Source of the DNA: CAZKUN01 sp964555935
GTDB lineage: Bacteria > Armatimonadota > Zipacnadia > Zipacnadales > VGFC01
DNA length: 52,193 nt
Assembly: GCA_964555935.1 (NCBI GenBank)
Contig: CAZKUN010000034.1
Span: 1-52,193, forward strand
Direction of reading: 5' to 3'
Part shown: positions 16,898 through 26,900 of the stretch, piece after piece
Layout: every line of letters begins with the position of its first letter
Numbering within the stretch: position 1 is the stretch's first letter
The notes under the pieces: model-generated
Database searches by the model: none
What the model saw: the letters and a program-made list of their open reading frames with translations, nothing else
What the model was told of the DNA's origin: nothing
Position numbers and translations under genes: made by a program

Positions 16898-19621
16898 CTA
16901 CTCCTCGTCGCCCGCTGGCATGGTCAGCGTCGGTTCGCCTGCCAGGAACCCGAGCGATGCCAGGAAGCGGTCCATCTCGAGCACGGTGAGGGTGTAATGC
17001 TCGTTCTTACCGTTGCCGTAGTTGAAGAACCCGTGCGCCTGTCCATCATACACGTGCAGGTCGCACCGGCCGCCGGCCTCCTCGATGAGCGACTTGAACT
17101 TCTCGCCGGTCGAGACGGGTATCAGCTTGTCCTCGGTGCCGAGGAAGAAGGTCGTCGGCGTGGGGTCATCGCCGATGTTGTGTAGCGGAGATATCTCCCG
17201 GTAACGGTCGCCCACGCGGTTGTAGCCGAATCCGCCCGGCCCGTTGTCGATCACCGGGTTGAACAGGACAAGAGCGTCCGGCCGGGCGCTAGTCGCTTTG
17301 TCCTCATCCGGTTCCTCGAGGCCCGGGAGGAAAGCCGTCGCCCCCGCAACATGCCCGCCGGCCGAGCCGCCGCCCGCGGCGAGCTTGCCCGGATCAATGC
17401 CCAGTTCCTCGGCATGTTCTCGGATCCACCGAACGGCCGACTTGCCGTCGCGAACGCAGTCAAACGGTGTCGTGCCATGCGCTGATTCGATCCGATACTC
17501 CGCCCCGATGGCCACCATGCCGCGTGAGGCCAGGTAGCGCGAGTGGGCGTAGAATTGAGCAGGCGATCCGTTCACCCATCCTCCACCGAAGAAGAACACG
17601 ATTGCCGGGCGCTTGTCGGTGGGCTCATGTCCCTCCGGCTTGAAGATGTGCAGCTCCAGGTCGCCCTCGGCGGTCGTCTTGTAGACCAGCTTCTCATCCG
17701 GCTGCATTGGTGAAGCGCTCCCCGTGTCTTGAGTGTCTTCGATGGGCTGAGCTGAGATTTTCACTGACGTCACGACTCCGGAAAGCACTCGATGGACCTC
17801 CGCATGACCTTGGGCAGTCATTCGCAGGCGCGCGTAGAACTCCGTCACGCCGGCGAACTCGGGCTCATCCGAGAGATCGACCACGAGCGGTTCGCGGACC
17901 CATCCATTCGCGTCCGTGTCCCGGCCCACGGAAGACGCGGTGTTCGCCCACGTCTCTCCGTCGGCTGAGACGTCGAGATAGTGATTCGTGCCCAGGCTGC
18001 CGCTGTTCGCTCGGCCGATCGCCTCGACCACGACGGTCCCGACCGGCCTCGCCGAAACGACTCTCCACGTGATGCTCGTATCGGACCCGCCTGGCCGCAG
18101 TCTGACACCTACCTGCCCGCGCGTCCACTCCAGCTGCTCGTCGCCGGAGCACGTTCCAGTCAGGCGATACCGGCGCGTCTCGAAGGTCTCCTCATAGGCG
18201 ACCGGGCCGTTGCGGGTAATCGGCTTCAGCCGCACCACCGGTCTCGCGGGCGGTTGGATGGCAGCGTGAATCCGGAGATTATCGATGCCGCATGGTGGAG
18301 CGTCACCGGGCTCGCCCGACATCGTGACCCTCACCCAGAACCGGTTCACTGAGGCGAAATCAGCCTCGCCCTCGGCCGAGAGTTCCAGCCGCCCCGTCTC
18401 TTGAGTGCCCGCCGTCACCGGCCATGTCTTGCCATCGGTCGAGAGCTTAACAGCGACTCGGCCATTCAGGTCCGGCGCGACGGTCGCGTCAAGGCTAACG
18501 CTGGGAGCCCCGGTCGCCAAGTCGCCCTCGAACCGATATGTGAGCGCGGCCTTGCAGTCTCGGCCTCCAAGCCCGCGCGCCCGGAGCGTCTGACCGTCCA
18601 GCACCAGATCGCGAAAGCCCGTCGCCGACGCGTCGTCAACGCATGTCGAAGTGCTGAAGTCATCCACGTACACGAGGTCATCGCCATCGGTCGGGCCGAT
18701 CTCAAGCACGTCGCCCGCCGCCTTGTCCGCCGTCGGCAGGCCCACGTAGTCGTCCGGTAGCGCCCGCGCTCGCTCGATGTAGTCCCAGACCCAGTGGTTG
18801 ACGTGGTCCATCTTCGTCTCATGGGTATCGCGGGATCCGTCGAAGTAGCACGTCGTGCCTTTCACCCAGTAGAAGGCCACCGGCACTCCGAACTCCATCG
18901 CGACGTCGAGCTGGGCGTTGTTGGCCTGCGACTGCACCGGCGTGAGGTCGCGACTGTCATCGGCCCATGGCATTACGACCAGCGGAAGCCCAGTGATGGT
19001 GTACTTGCGCGCGAACCGGCGGAACTGCTTGTAGGGCTTGAAGTACGTGTCGATCACCCAGCCGTCAGACGGGATCCACCCGCCGCTGCCCGGGATCGCC
19101 GTCATCGGCGACCACCACTGCCAGACTTGGACATCATACTTCGCCTTGATGCGGTTGTAGAGTTCCGTCAGCACCTCGGGGCGACCGGAGTAGTGCACGT
19201 TCTCCTCGGCGAGGATGATGCCGTGGAAGTCCGCGAGGTCCACGCCGCCGAGGAATTGGTCGAGCCGATTCCAGTAGATCGCGATGTCGCGCATGTCGCC
19301 CTGGTAACGGTCCGCGCCGTCCCAAAAGTAGACGCGTGGCAGGAGTTTCTTCCCCTGCTGCCTGCCCCACTTGGCCTTCTCGGCCCAGGCTGCGATGAGG
19401 TCGGCCGGCACGTCGTCTGAGCCCTGAAGATTGATCGACGAGACGCCCAGGTTCAGATCCCGCACGCGGTCCGCGCGAGTGCCCGGCTGAATCTCGGCCC
19501 CGGGCTCGCCCCATGGCACGGCCGCGTACTCGCCGATGTCATGCACCGAGAGGGTGCCCCATTCGGCGTGGGATGCCGTGCCGACGAGAAACAGCGCAAC
19601 CACCGGGAGACCACGCATCAT
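16898..19621 (-). CDS. Exported glycosidase-like barrel fused to alpha/beta-hydrolase carbohydrate esterase
   Basis: About 907 residues with signal peptide MMRGLPVVALFLVGTASHA. Residues about 20-310 look like a TIM barrel (FHGIILAEENVHYSG with two acidic residues, VMPWADDSRD) that I cannot place in a family. Residues about 330-650 form two beta-sandwich modules with similar endings (AEGEADFASVNRFWVRVTM and DEPEFAGVTEFYARLRM), a probable internal duplication. The last ~260 residues are an alpha/beta hydrolase of the BD-FAE/esterase type: oxyanion FFGGGW, nucleophile elbow GGGSAGGH (Ser753), Asp831 (TEDKLIP) and His863 (AHGFFN). The ATG at 19621 has GAGGAG six bases upstream and overlaps the previous TGA as ATGA. 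Likely deacylates and perhaps cleaves an acylated polysaccharide. Confidence 0.8.
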   Translation of the reverse strand: MMRGLPVVALFLVGTASHAEWGTLSVHDIGEYAAVPWGEPGAEIQPGTRADRVRDLNLGVSSINLQGSDDVPADLIAAWAEKAKWGRQQGKKLLPRVYFWDGADRYQGDMRDIAIYWNRLDQFLGGVDLADFHGIILAEENVHYSGRPEVLTELYNRIKAKYDVQVWQWWSPMTAIPGSGGWIPSDGWVIDTYFKPYKQFRRFARKYTITGLPLVVMPWADDSRDLTPVQSQANNAQLDVAMEFGVPVAFYWVKGTTCYFDGSRDTHETKMDHVNHWVWDYIERARALPDDYVGLPTADKAAGDVLEIGPTDGDDLVYVDDFSTSTCVDDASATGFRDLVLDGQTLRARGLGGRDCKAALTYRFEGDLATGAPSVSLDATVAPDLNGRVAVKLSTDGKTWPVTAGTQETGRLELSAEGEADFASVNRFWVRVTMSGEPGDAPPCGIDNLRIHAAIQPPARPVVRLKPITRNGPVAYEETFETRRYRLTGTCSGDEQLEWTRGQVGVRLRPGGSDTSITWRVVSARPVGTVVVEAIGRANSGSLGTNHYLDVSADGETWANTASSVGRDTDANGWVREPLVVDLSDEPEFAGVTEFYARLRMTAQGHAEVHRVLSGVVTSVKISAQPIEDTQDTGSASPMQPDEKLVYKTTAEGDLELHIFKPEGHEPTDKRPAIVFFFGGGWVNGSPAQFYAHSRYLASRGMVAIGAEYRIESAHGTTPFDCVRDGKSAVRWIREHAEELGIDPGKLAAGGGSAGGHVAGATAFLPGLEEPDEDKATSARPDALVLFNPVIDNGPGGFGYNRVGDRYREISPLHNIGDDPTPTTFFLGTEDKLIPVSTGEKFKSLIEEAGGRCDLHVYDGQAHGFFNYGNGKNEHYTLTVLEMDRFLASLGFLAGEPTLTMPAGDEE

Positions 19622-21597
19622 GACTCGCTCCTCAGGTGCAGGGGTAACCACACGGTCATCGCCGAGGGCCCGCGATTGGCCCAGGCGAAGTATGGGATCA
19701 TCCGCAGGTCAATCGGCTCCAGCGGAGCCGGTTGCAGCGGCCGATACAGCCTGTAGTCCCACTCGGCCTCAGGACGGTACAGCCCCTGTCCGAGAAGCGT
19801 CCGGATGCCGAATGGCAGACCATCAGCCTCGACGGGAGAGAGCGCGACGTCGCTGGGGATGTAGACGTTGTCCAGATCCCGCCCCTCCGGCAGATCAAGC
19901 GATTCGATACAGTAGAGGATCGGCCCGCGGAAGACCGCGACCTGGTTGCGAAGCTGCTCCGCCTTCGGATGGGCTTGCACCAGCCTTGGGGCCATGTGCA
20001 GGTCGACCTCGATGACCGTTCCCGCGGACCACATCCGCGAGATCGTGGCGTACGTGCGCGGCTCGATCGGCGCCTCCGTCGGTGTTCCGTTGACCGATAT
20101 CGTCGCTGACTCAGCCCACCCCGGCACGCGCAGGTTGATGCCTATCACCCGAGCGGGCGCTCGCAGGATGGATAGGCGTATCTTGCCATCCCAGGGATAG
20201 TCCGTCTCCTGCTCAAGCACCAGTTGCTCGCCGCCCAGTTCAACTGACAACTCGCTCGCACCGTACTGATGCACCCATAAATCATCGCCGTCCGTGCCGT
20301 ACTGGTAGCTTTGCCACTCGGCCACGGTCCTCACCAGGTTCGACGGGCAGCAGATCTGCCTGCGACCGGGCTGCGTGCGCTCGGGGAGGTCGTTGTGCCC
20401 GGACCCGGTGTGGATCGCGTCGTATCGGCGCAACGGGTTGCGGTACCACCAGCTCTCGCCATCGAGCCCAATGCCGGACATGATCCCATTGTAGATCTCA
20501 AGCTCCATCATATCGGCGTGCGCCGCGGCGCCCTCGGCGCAGAGCATCCGCCAGTTCCACAGCAGGTTGCCGATCTGCCCGCACGTCTCGTTGTAGCTCG
20601 ACGCGTTCGGCACGTAATACGCGGGCCCCACCGCCTCGACGACGGGATCGTGATGCAGGCTGAGTCCCTCTCCCATCGGGCTGACGCCGCCGTTGACGCT
20701 CATCTTCAGAGTGAGGTCATTCCACATCCGCTCCAGCGGCTCAACGAGCGTCGGGTCGCCGGTCTCGATGAACACGTCGGTCGCCCCCGCGAAGAGGTAC
20801 GTGAAGAAAACGTTGTGCCCGACGACCTCCTGGGCGTCTCGCAGCGGCACGCGATCCTGGAACACGTCGGTCCCGCCGATGCCTGGGCCCGACTGAAACA
20901 GCCATCCTGGTTTCGGCTCCGCGCCACGCCTGTCGACGATGAGTCTGGCGCAGTCGAGGTACCTGTTCTCGTCCGTCTCGCGGTACAACTCAACAAGCCC
21001 CATCACGGCCGACGGGTTGTGGGCGAAGGACGGCGACACCGTCACGCCGAGCGTCTCGCACAGGAAATCCGCCGTCCTGATGGCCACCTGCAAGAGCGTG
21101 TCCTTGCCGGTCATCCGACGGTGGACGACGCCCGCTGTCAGCAGGTGCCCCATGTTGTAGACTTCGTGCTCGCGTATCTCGTCGAAACGCGGCTTGCCGG
21201 GAATCGTGATCTGAGTCGAGATGTACCCATCCGCCTCCTGTGTGCCCGCGATCAGCCCGATCGCCTCGTCCATGCGCTCGGCGATCCATTCGTCCTGCGT
21301 CACGCGATAGGTGCAGGCTGCTGCTTCGAGCCACTTGTAGAGCCACTCGTCCTGCCAGTTCGTGCCCTGGTGCTCGCCCTCGGCCAGCCCCGCCGCGATG
21401 CGGAAGTTCTCCAGCACGTGGCCCGCATCGGGGTCGGTGGCCAACTCCCACAGCTTCCGCAGCGTCACCTCGCAGTGCTGCTGGTAGCGCTCCGCCCAGT
21501 GACCCGTGGTCCACCGCACCGCGTCCAGCGGGATGCCGTGCAGACGCGCGTTTGCGCTGGCTGAAGTGTCAACGATGATGGCGGCACCAGCGGCCAT
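19618..21597 (-). CDS. GH127 beta-L-arabinofuranosidase family enzyme (copy 2)
   Basis: About 659 residues from the ATG at 21597; the longer frame upstream runs into intergenic sequence. The alpha/alpha-barrel carries all GH127 active-site residues seen in Bifidobacterium HypBA1 (from memory E322, E338, C340, C417, C418) at almost the same numbers: Glu321 (VVEAVGP), Glu337 and Cys339 (YNETC), Cys416 and Cys417 (QICCPSN). The zinc-bound cysteine nucleophile is therefore kept. Compared with copy 1, the extra Cys two residues before the pair is replaced by Gln. No signal peptide is seen, so it is probably cytoplasmic. It lies downstream of the other GH127 gene and is translationally coupled to the esterase fusion. 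Exact sugar specificity is uncertain because GH127 relatives vary. Confidence 0.9.
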   Translation of the reverse strand: MAAGAAIIVDTSASANARLHGIPLDAVRWTTGHWAERYQQHCEVTLRKLWELATDPDAGHVLENFRIAAGLAEGEHQGTNWQDEWLYKWLEAAACTYRVTQDEWIAERMDEAIGLIAGTQEADGYISTQITIPGKPRFDEIREHEVYNMGHLLTAGVVHRRMTGKDTLLQVAIRTADFLCETLGVTVSPSFAHNPSAVMGLVELYRETDENRYLDCARLIVDRRGAEPKPGWLFQSGPGIGGTDVFQDRVPLRDAQEVVGHNVFFTYLFAGATDVFIETGDPTLVEPLERMWNDLTLKMSVNGGVSPMGEGLSLHHDPVVEAVGPAYYVPNASSYNETCGQIGNLLWNWRMLCAEGAAAHADMMELEIYNGIMSGIGLDGESWWYRNPLRRYDAIHTGSGHNDLPERTQPGRRQICCPSNLVRTVAEWQSYQYGTDGDDLWVHQYGASELSVELGGEQLVLEQETDYPWDGKIRLSILRAPARVIGINLRVPGWAESATISVNGTPTEAPIEPRTYATISRMWSAGTVIEVDLHMAPRLVQAHPKAEQLRNQVAVFRGPILYCIESLDLPEGRDLDNVYIPSDVALSPVEADGLPFGIRTLLGQGLYRPEAEWDYRLYRPLQPAPLEPIDLRMIPYFAWANRGPSAMTVWLPLHLRSES

Positions 21598-21671
21598 TGG
21601 GTTCTCATCCTCTCGAGTCTGAAACTCCGTCGTTCCTCTGTCGTCGCTCGTCCTGCTTAAGGCCCCGCGTA

Positions 21672-21693
21672 GCATCGACGCCCTCGTCGATGC
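21672..21693. repeat. Perfect 9-bp inverted repeat (hairpin) between the two GH127 genes
   Basis: Arms GCATCGACG and CGTCGATGC with loop CCCT, preceded by CGTAG as at the 48.88 kb hairpin. It sits in the 117-base gap between the two GH127 genes, just after the stop of copy 1. It could be an mRNA-stabilising hairpin or terminator, but no T-tract follows on the minus strand. It belongs to the dispersed hairpin set described in the findings. Confidence 0.75.
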
Positions 21694-21714
21694 ATGCAAA
21701 CCTCCGCTAGCGGT

Positions 21715-23676
21715 CTAGGCCAGCGGCAGCCACACCCGCATGTCGCACTCGCCGCGGTTGAGCCACGCGTAATACGGGATCAGGCGGATCCGCACGGGCT
21801 CGTCCTGGGCAGCAGGAATCTCCTGGTACAGCTTCCCGTCCCATTCCGCCGCGGGCCGAAGCACGGCCTCACCCTCCAGCACCGTGACGCCGCCCAGTAG
21901 CTCTGGGACGTGGGTCGCATCAGGCTGAATGTCTCGAGGAACATGCACGTCTTCGACGCGGACGCCCTCCGGGAGGTCCACTCCCTCCAGGCAGTAGACC
22001 ACTGGCCCGCGCATGATCGCGACCTGGTTCTGTGTCTCCTCCACCTCGGGGTGCGCTTGCAGGAGCCGCGCGCGCATCGGCAGCGACAGTTCCACCACAT
22101 CCCCCGCCGTCCACTCCCGTTCGATCCGGTAGTAAGAGCCAGGATCCGGCGCGGGCGTGATCGTCTCGCCATTCATGCGGACGCTCGCCCCCTCAGCCCA
22201 TTCAGGAATGCGCAGCATCATCGCGAAGTCGCCGCCGGGCGCGTCCTCGACCGTCAGTCTCACGGCGCCGTCCCACGGGTAGTCCGTTTCCTGCACGAGC
22301 CGAATCGCGCCCTTGCCAGCGACATCGGTCTCAAGCACGCTCCCGCCATATAGATGTACCCACACGCCATCCGGCGACGTGCCATACGCCCATTCATGGA
22401 CCTTCGCCAGCGTCCGCGCAACCTGCGGGGGGCAGCAGTAGCAGTTGAACTCGCTCCAACGCTGGAGAGTGTCGTGACTCAGCATCGAGGCCCCCACGCG
22501 CCGGGCGAGGGGATTCGTGTAGCAGAATCGCGTCCCGTCGATGTCCATCGGCGAGAGCGCGCTGTTGTAGAGCACCCTCTCCATCACATCGCCATAGCGC
22601 GCCTCGCCCGTCAGCGCGAGCAGGCGCATGTTCCACATCGCGTTGCCGACGTTCGAGCACGTCTCGTTGTAGGCAGTGCGGTTGGGCAGCTCGTACTCGC
22701 GCCCGAACGCCTCGTGGACCATGTCATGCCGCGATGAGACGCCATGGTGGTACGCGCCGATCGCGCCCGTCACGTACATCTTCCGCTCCACCATGTTGCG
22801 CCAGATCCGTTCCAGCGCCTCGGCGAGGGTTTGCTCGCCCGTCTCGGCCAGCACGTCCGTCGCGCCGCAGTACAGATACGCCGCCGTCACCGCATGACCC
22901 ACCGCGTCTGTCTCATCGCGCAACGGCACGCGGTCCTGATTCTGGTCGCCCGGATTTGGGTCCTCTGCCCGCACTTTGCCCCACATGGAGTGCGGCCAGG
23001 GCTCAGAGCCCCGCATGTCGACGAACGTCCCCGCCAGATCCAGGTACTTCGCCTCTCCCGTGACTCGGTACAGATCCACGAGCCCCATGATGTTCGACGG
23101 GTTCCACGCGAAGTGAGCCAGCTCTTTGGGTCTCGGCGTGAACAGATCGTAGAGGTACTCCGCGAGCTTCCTCGCGACCGCCACGAACGCATCCTTGCCG
23201 GTTGCCCTGTGGTGGACGCAGGCGGCGGTCATGAGGTGGCCGTGGTTGTAGAGTTCGTGGAACTGGCGCTCGGCCCAGCGCTCCTTCTCCGGGTTGAGCT
23301 GGACCTGCGTGCCGATATAGCCATCCGGGTCCTGGCTCTTCGCGATCAGGTCGATCCAGTGGTCCATCTCCCGGTCGAGATCCTCGTCGGCCGTGACCGC
23401 GTGAACGTGGGCCATCGCCTCGATCCACTTGTAGCAGTCGCCATCGCTCCAGTTCGTGCCGTTGTGCTCTCCATCCTCAATACCCGCCGCGACGCGGAAG
23501 TTCGACAGCCGCGCCGTGTTGTCGGGGTGCTCCAGCGCCTCTTTCATCGCGGGGAGAATCACCCGGCGGCAGAGGTCGAAGCGCTCGGCCCAGAAGCCTT
23601 GGGTCCAACGCGTCGCTGCCATCGGAGTGCGGGTCAGCTTCTGGTGTGGCGCGGCAATTGGCGTGTCGTGACTCAT
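21715..23676 (-). CDS. GH127 beta-L-arabinofuranosidase family enzyme (copy 1)
   Basis: About 653 residues from the ATG at 23676, with AGGA nine bases upstream; the earlier in-frame start lies in repeated intergenic DNA. Active-site residues fall at the same positions as HypBA1: Glu322 (VHEAFGREYELPN), Glu338 and Cys340 (YNETC), then Cys414 and Cys415 in NCYCCPPQ, with the full C-x-C-C motif. The mechanism expected is a retaining one with a zinc-bound cysteine nucleophile. There is no signal peptide, so intracellular action on imported arabino-oligosaccharides is likely. It heads a four-gene minus-strand operon (two GH127 enzymes, esterase fusion, membrane protein). It resembles copy 2 throughout (for example QETDYPWDG, LLQAHPE, RGPVVYCLE), so the pair are paralogues. 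Confidence 0.92.
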   Translation of the reverse strand: MSHDTPIAAPHQKLTRTPMAATRWTQGFWAERFDLCRRVILPAMKEALEHPDNTARLSNFRVAAGIEDGEHNGTNWSDGDCYKWIEAMAHVHAVTADEDLDREMDHWIDLIAKSQDPDGYIGTQVQLNPEKERWAERQFHELYNHGHLMTAACVHHRATGKDAFVAVARKLAEYLYDLFTPRPKELAHFAWNPSNIMGLVDLYRVTGEAKYLDLAGTFVDMRGSEPWPHSMWGKVRAEDPNPGDQNQDRVPLRDETDAVGHAVTAAYLYCGATDVLAETGEQTLAEALERIWRNMVERKMYVTGAIGAYHHGVSSRHDMVHEAFGREYELPNRTAYNETCSNVGNAMWNMRLLALTGEARYGDVMERVLYNSALSPMDIDGTRFCYTNPLARRVGASMLSHDTLQRWSEFNCYCCPPQVARTLAKVHEWAYGTSPDGVWVHLYGGSVLETDVAGKGAIRLVQETDYPWDGAVRLTVEDAPGGDFAMMLRIPEWAEGASVRMNGETITPAPDPGSYYRIEREWTAGDVVELSLPMRARLLQAHPEVEETQNQVAIMRGPVVYCLEGVDLPEGVRVEDVHVPRDIQPDATHVPELLGGVTVLEGEAVLRPAAEWDGKLYQEIPAAQDEPVRIRLIPYYAWLNRGECDMRVWLPLA

Positions 23677-23712
23677 TGTCAACCATCCTGCAGAATCCCT
23701 TGGGGTGGCCGT

Positions 23713-23928
23713 CCCGCCGTTTTGGACCGCGAGCTTCCAGCTCGCCTCGCCGTCCCTCCCCTTGCACCCCATGCCGCCTAACTGGACCGCCGGGTTTCAC
23801 CCGGCATCGCCGTCCGCCGTCCCGCCGTTTTGGACCGCGAGCTTCCAGCTCGCCTCGCCGTCCCTCCCCTTGCACCCCATGCCGCCTAACTGGACCGCCG
23901 GGTTTCACCCGGCATCGCCGTTCGCCGT
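23713..23928. repeat. Two tandem copies of a 108-bp unit, each with two hairpins
   Basis: Copy 1 runs 23713-23820 and copy 2 runs 23821-23928, nearly identical. Each unit holds two inverted repeats with matching flanks: TGGACC-GCGAGCT-TCC-AGCTCGC then CTCGCCGTCC, and TGGACC-GCCGGGT-TTC-ACCCGGC then ATCGCCGTCC. The unit fills most of the 278-base gap between the large cytochrome/propeller gene and the GH127 operon. No coding potential is convincing. Confidence 0.9.
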
Positions 23929-23954
23929 CCCGTGTCCAGCGATCGCCGCCTTCG

Positions 23955-26900
23955 CTATCCTCTCGTCGCCACAAACGACGCTCGTTTGCGCAGTTCCCGG
24001 TCCTCGGCCAGGCACCGCAGGTCCCGCCTCGGCCGGTCCCAGGCCTTCTCCGCCGCTGCGTTCAGCAGCGCGATCACCTTCGCGCAGTCGGCATCGTTTG
24101 CGTCGGCGTAGACGGCGGAATCACACGACTTCCCGCCCACCGTCTGTTTCCCCGCCAGCGGCGCCGTGACGAAGAGCGACAGGCTCGGGTCGTCGAGGTC
24201 TACCCATTCCGACCGAGCTAGGGCCTCGCCCTCATGGCAACTCGCGCATCGGCGCTGATGGACGGATTCGATCTCTTGCCAGAGCGCGGCGTCCTCGGTC
24301 AGCAAATACTCAGGCGCTTCAGGACGCTTCACGATGAAGTCGTCGTGGTAGATCGCGTTCGCGTCGATCCACGTGTACAACCGGCTGCGGTCGTCATCGG
24401 TCAGTTCGACGTGCTCGGCGTGGGTGGTTCTAAGAAGCTGCACCAGGCGACTCGCGTGAGATCCGAGCGCCTTCACCGGCGTGACGCTTGTCTGTTCGCC
24501 CTTGCTGGACACGGCCAGCAAGCCGCGTTGGGGATCGATGAGCGTGTCATAGGCCCGGTTGTGGCTGGCGGTCAGTCCGGGCGACAGGTCCACGTCGCCC
24601 GAGGGCCTCAGCCCCGTGTGGCAACTCACGCACTGCCTGGTAATCAGGGGTTGCACGTCGCGCACGAAGCTCAGCGGGCGCGTTCCCCACGGCGGCGGCT
24701 CGGGCACTGATGGCTCGCGGCTCAGCGCGACGATCGCGCCCATCGGCGTCGAAGGCGCTTCCGCGCGGGTCTCGTGACAACCGACGCACGCGCGCGTTTC
24801 GCCGGGTTGGAAGCTGACGTACGTGCGCATCCTGCGTAGCTCCATGCCGTCGGCGTCCAGCGCCTGGAAATACAGTTCTCTCTCCGCCGGCACGCGGAAG
24901 TAGGCCGACCCGTCCGCCTCCACCGGCACGGTGCCGAGGATGCGGATCGGCGTCCAGTTCACGCCGGTGGACTTCGCATCGCCCTCGTAGCGCTGCCCGC
25001 CGCCCTCGTTGGAGTATGGCCATGGAATCGGCTCGCCGATCCGGATGGATGCGATGTCGCCGGCCTCGACCTCCGGCACGCCCTCGGTGATATCGGTGAC
25101 GATGCACAACGCGTCCTCCGCGCCGCTGTCCCGCACGGATGCCATTCGTAGCGGCCGCTCGCGCGACGCGAGGGGAATCGGCATCACCGACGAGATCTCA
25201 GGGTCCTGGTAGATCAGCTCCTTGCCACCGTAGACATCGACAACGTATAGCCCGTAGCCCGCCTCATCCTGCATTGCGCCATCGCAATACGAGACGAGGA
25301 AGGTGGTGTCAGATAGCGGATAGGGGTCCATGTACCAGCCATCACCCGGGGGCAATCGCCAGCCGGCGATGCCCGGCCCGGGCGCGCTCCCGCCGTACTC
25401 GGGCCAGATGTCCGGACCGGTCACGCGGGTCAGGCACGACGGATCGTTCGGCCCGATTCCGCGGTCGACGAACACAATCGGCCCGCACGCCAGCGTGTGG
25501 TGGCCCGTCGCGACCGCGATGAGCTTCGTGCTGCCGGGGACGGGGCGCGGCGCGGTGAGCGTGACAGGGAAGTCGAAGTGCTGCTTTGCGTAGGCATCGC
25601 TGAGCGTGCCGTCGGGGTTCACGACCCACAGCGGGTGCGCGTAAGACAGAGCCCGCTCGTGATACTCCCAGTGCGAGTAGACAATCGAGCCGTCGTTGGC
25701 AACTCTCGGGTACCAGTCGCCGTCTTTTGTTATTGCGAGCTGGCGGATGCCCGTGCCGTCGGCGTTCATGGCAAACAGATTCGTCGTTGGTTCGTCTTTG
25801 TCGAGTTCGTTGCAGTTGATCTCAAACCCCATGCGCTCCGATTCGAACGCGATCTCGCCGCTCGGCAGATAGCAGGGATTCAGGTCGCTCCACTGACCGT
25901 CGGTGAGTTGCTTCAGCCCAGAGCCGTCGACGGCCATCTCATACAGGTGCAGCAGATCAACCGTTCGGTGCAACTCAAAGGTCGCTTGCCTGCTGAGCCA
26001 GCCCTCTGGCGGTACCTCAGACTCGGCACGCGCGTAGGAGAACAGCACCCGCCCCGCGTCCCAATCGAGGTCGATGCCATGCACGTTGCCCAAGCCCAGT
26101 TGGCCATCGAGGAGGTCTGTGACCCGGGGCTCGGCCATGGACGCATCAGGAAGCTCCAGGATGCAGATATCCCCGCCCGGCCGCGACCCCCAGGCGTGGT
26201 GGTTGACATTGATGTCGGCATAGCTCTGTTGGGTGAAGCGCTTCGAGAATAGCAGACGCTTGAAGTCGAGCGCCGGATTCGCCAGCGTCAGCTCGCGCAG
26301 CGCCAGTCGTTGCTCCGTCCTCGCCGCCGCCCATTCATCCACGCGCTTGGGCGACGCCTGGAGGGCGACGAACCGCTCGCGGAGACTATCCAGCGATTGT
26401 CGATGCGGCGCCAGTTCCTGGCGCGGAATGCGGTACTCCCTGAGCAGTTGCTCGCCGCGTTCGAAGTCGGCCTCCATGATCCGCGCCAGCCGGGCCATCA
26501 TGTACGGCGCCGCCTTCGCGTTGCTCTCCCAGAGCGACCATCGCACGCCGCGGCGGACGTCCTCCGACCTCCAGCCCGCGGTGATCGCCTCCTCGAGGCT
26601 GGCGGCGACGTGCTTCCCGCCGATGGGCGTCCCCTCGGGTTGACCCTCTTCGCGCCAGCCCTCAACAGCGGCTGGATCCGCGAAATCAGCCATTCTGCCG
26701 TCGCCAAGCGGCACGGCGTTGAATCCGATCCACGCCCACGAGTTCGACCCGTTTCCGTCGGCCGCCCGGAAGAAGACCTTCCGCCCCACGAGGTCTGCCG
26801 TATCCCACTCCGTCGCCACGAGGGCGTTTGACTGCGGCGCCGTGGTCGTGCGCAGAATCTCCAGCGTCTCGGCGTCGACCAGTTGGAAGTGATTCAGACC

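Noticed and set aside
20311..21564. 417-codon open frame on the plus strand
   Set aside because: Antisense to the GH127 copy 2 gene, whose active-site motifs are intact.
23713..23928. CRISPR array
   Set aside because: Only two directly abutting 108-bp copies without unique spacers and no cas genes nearby.
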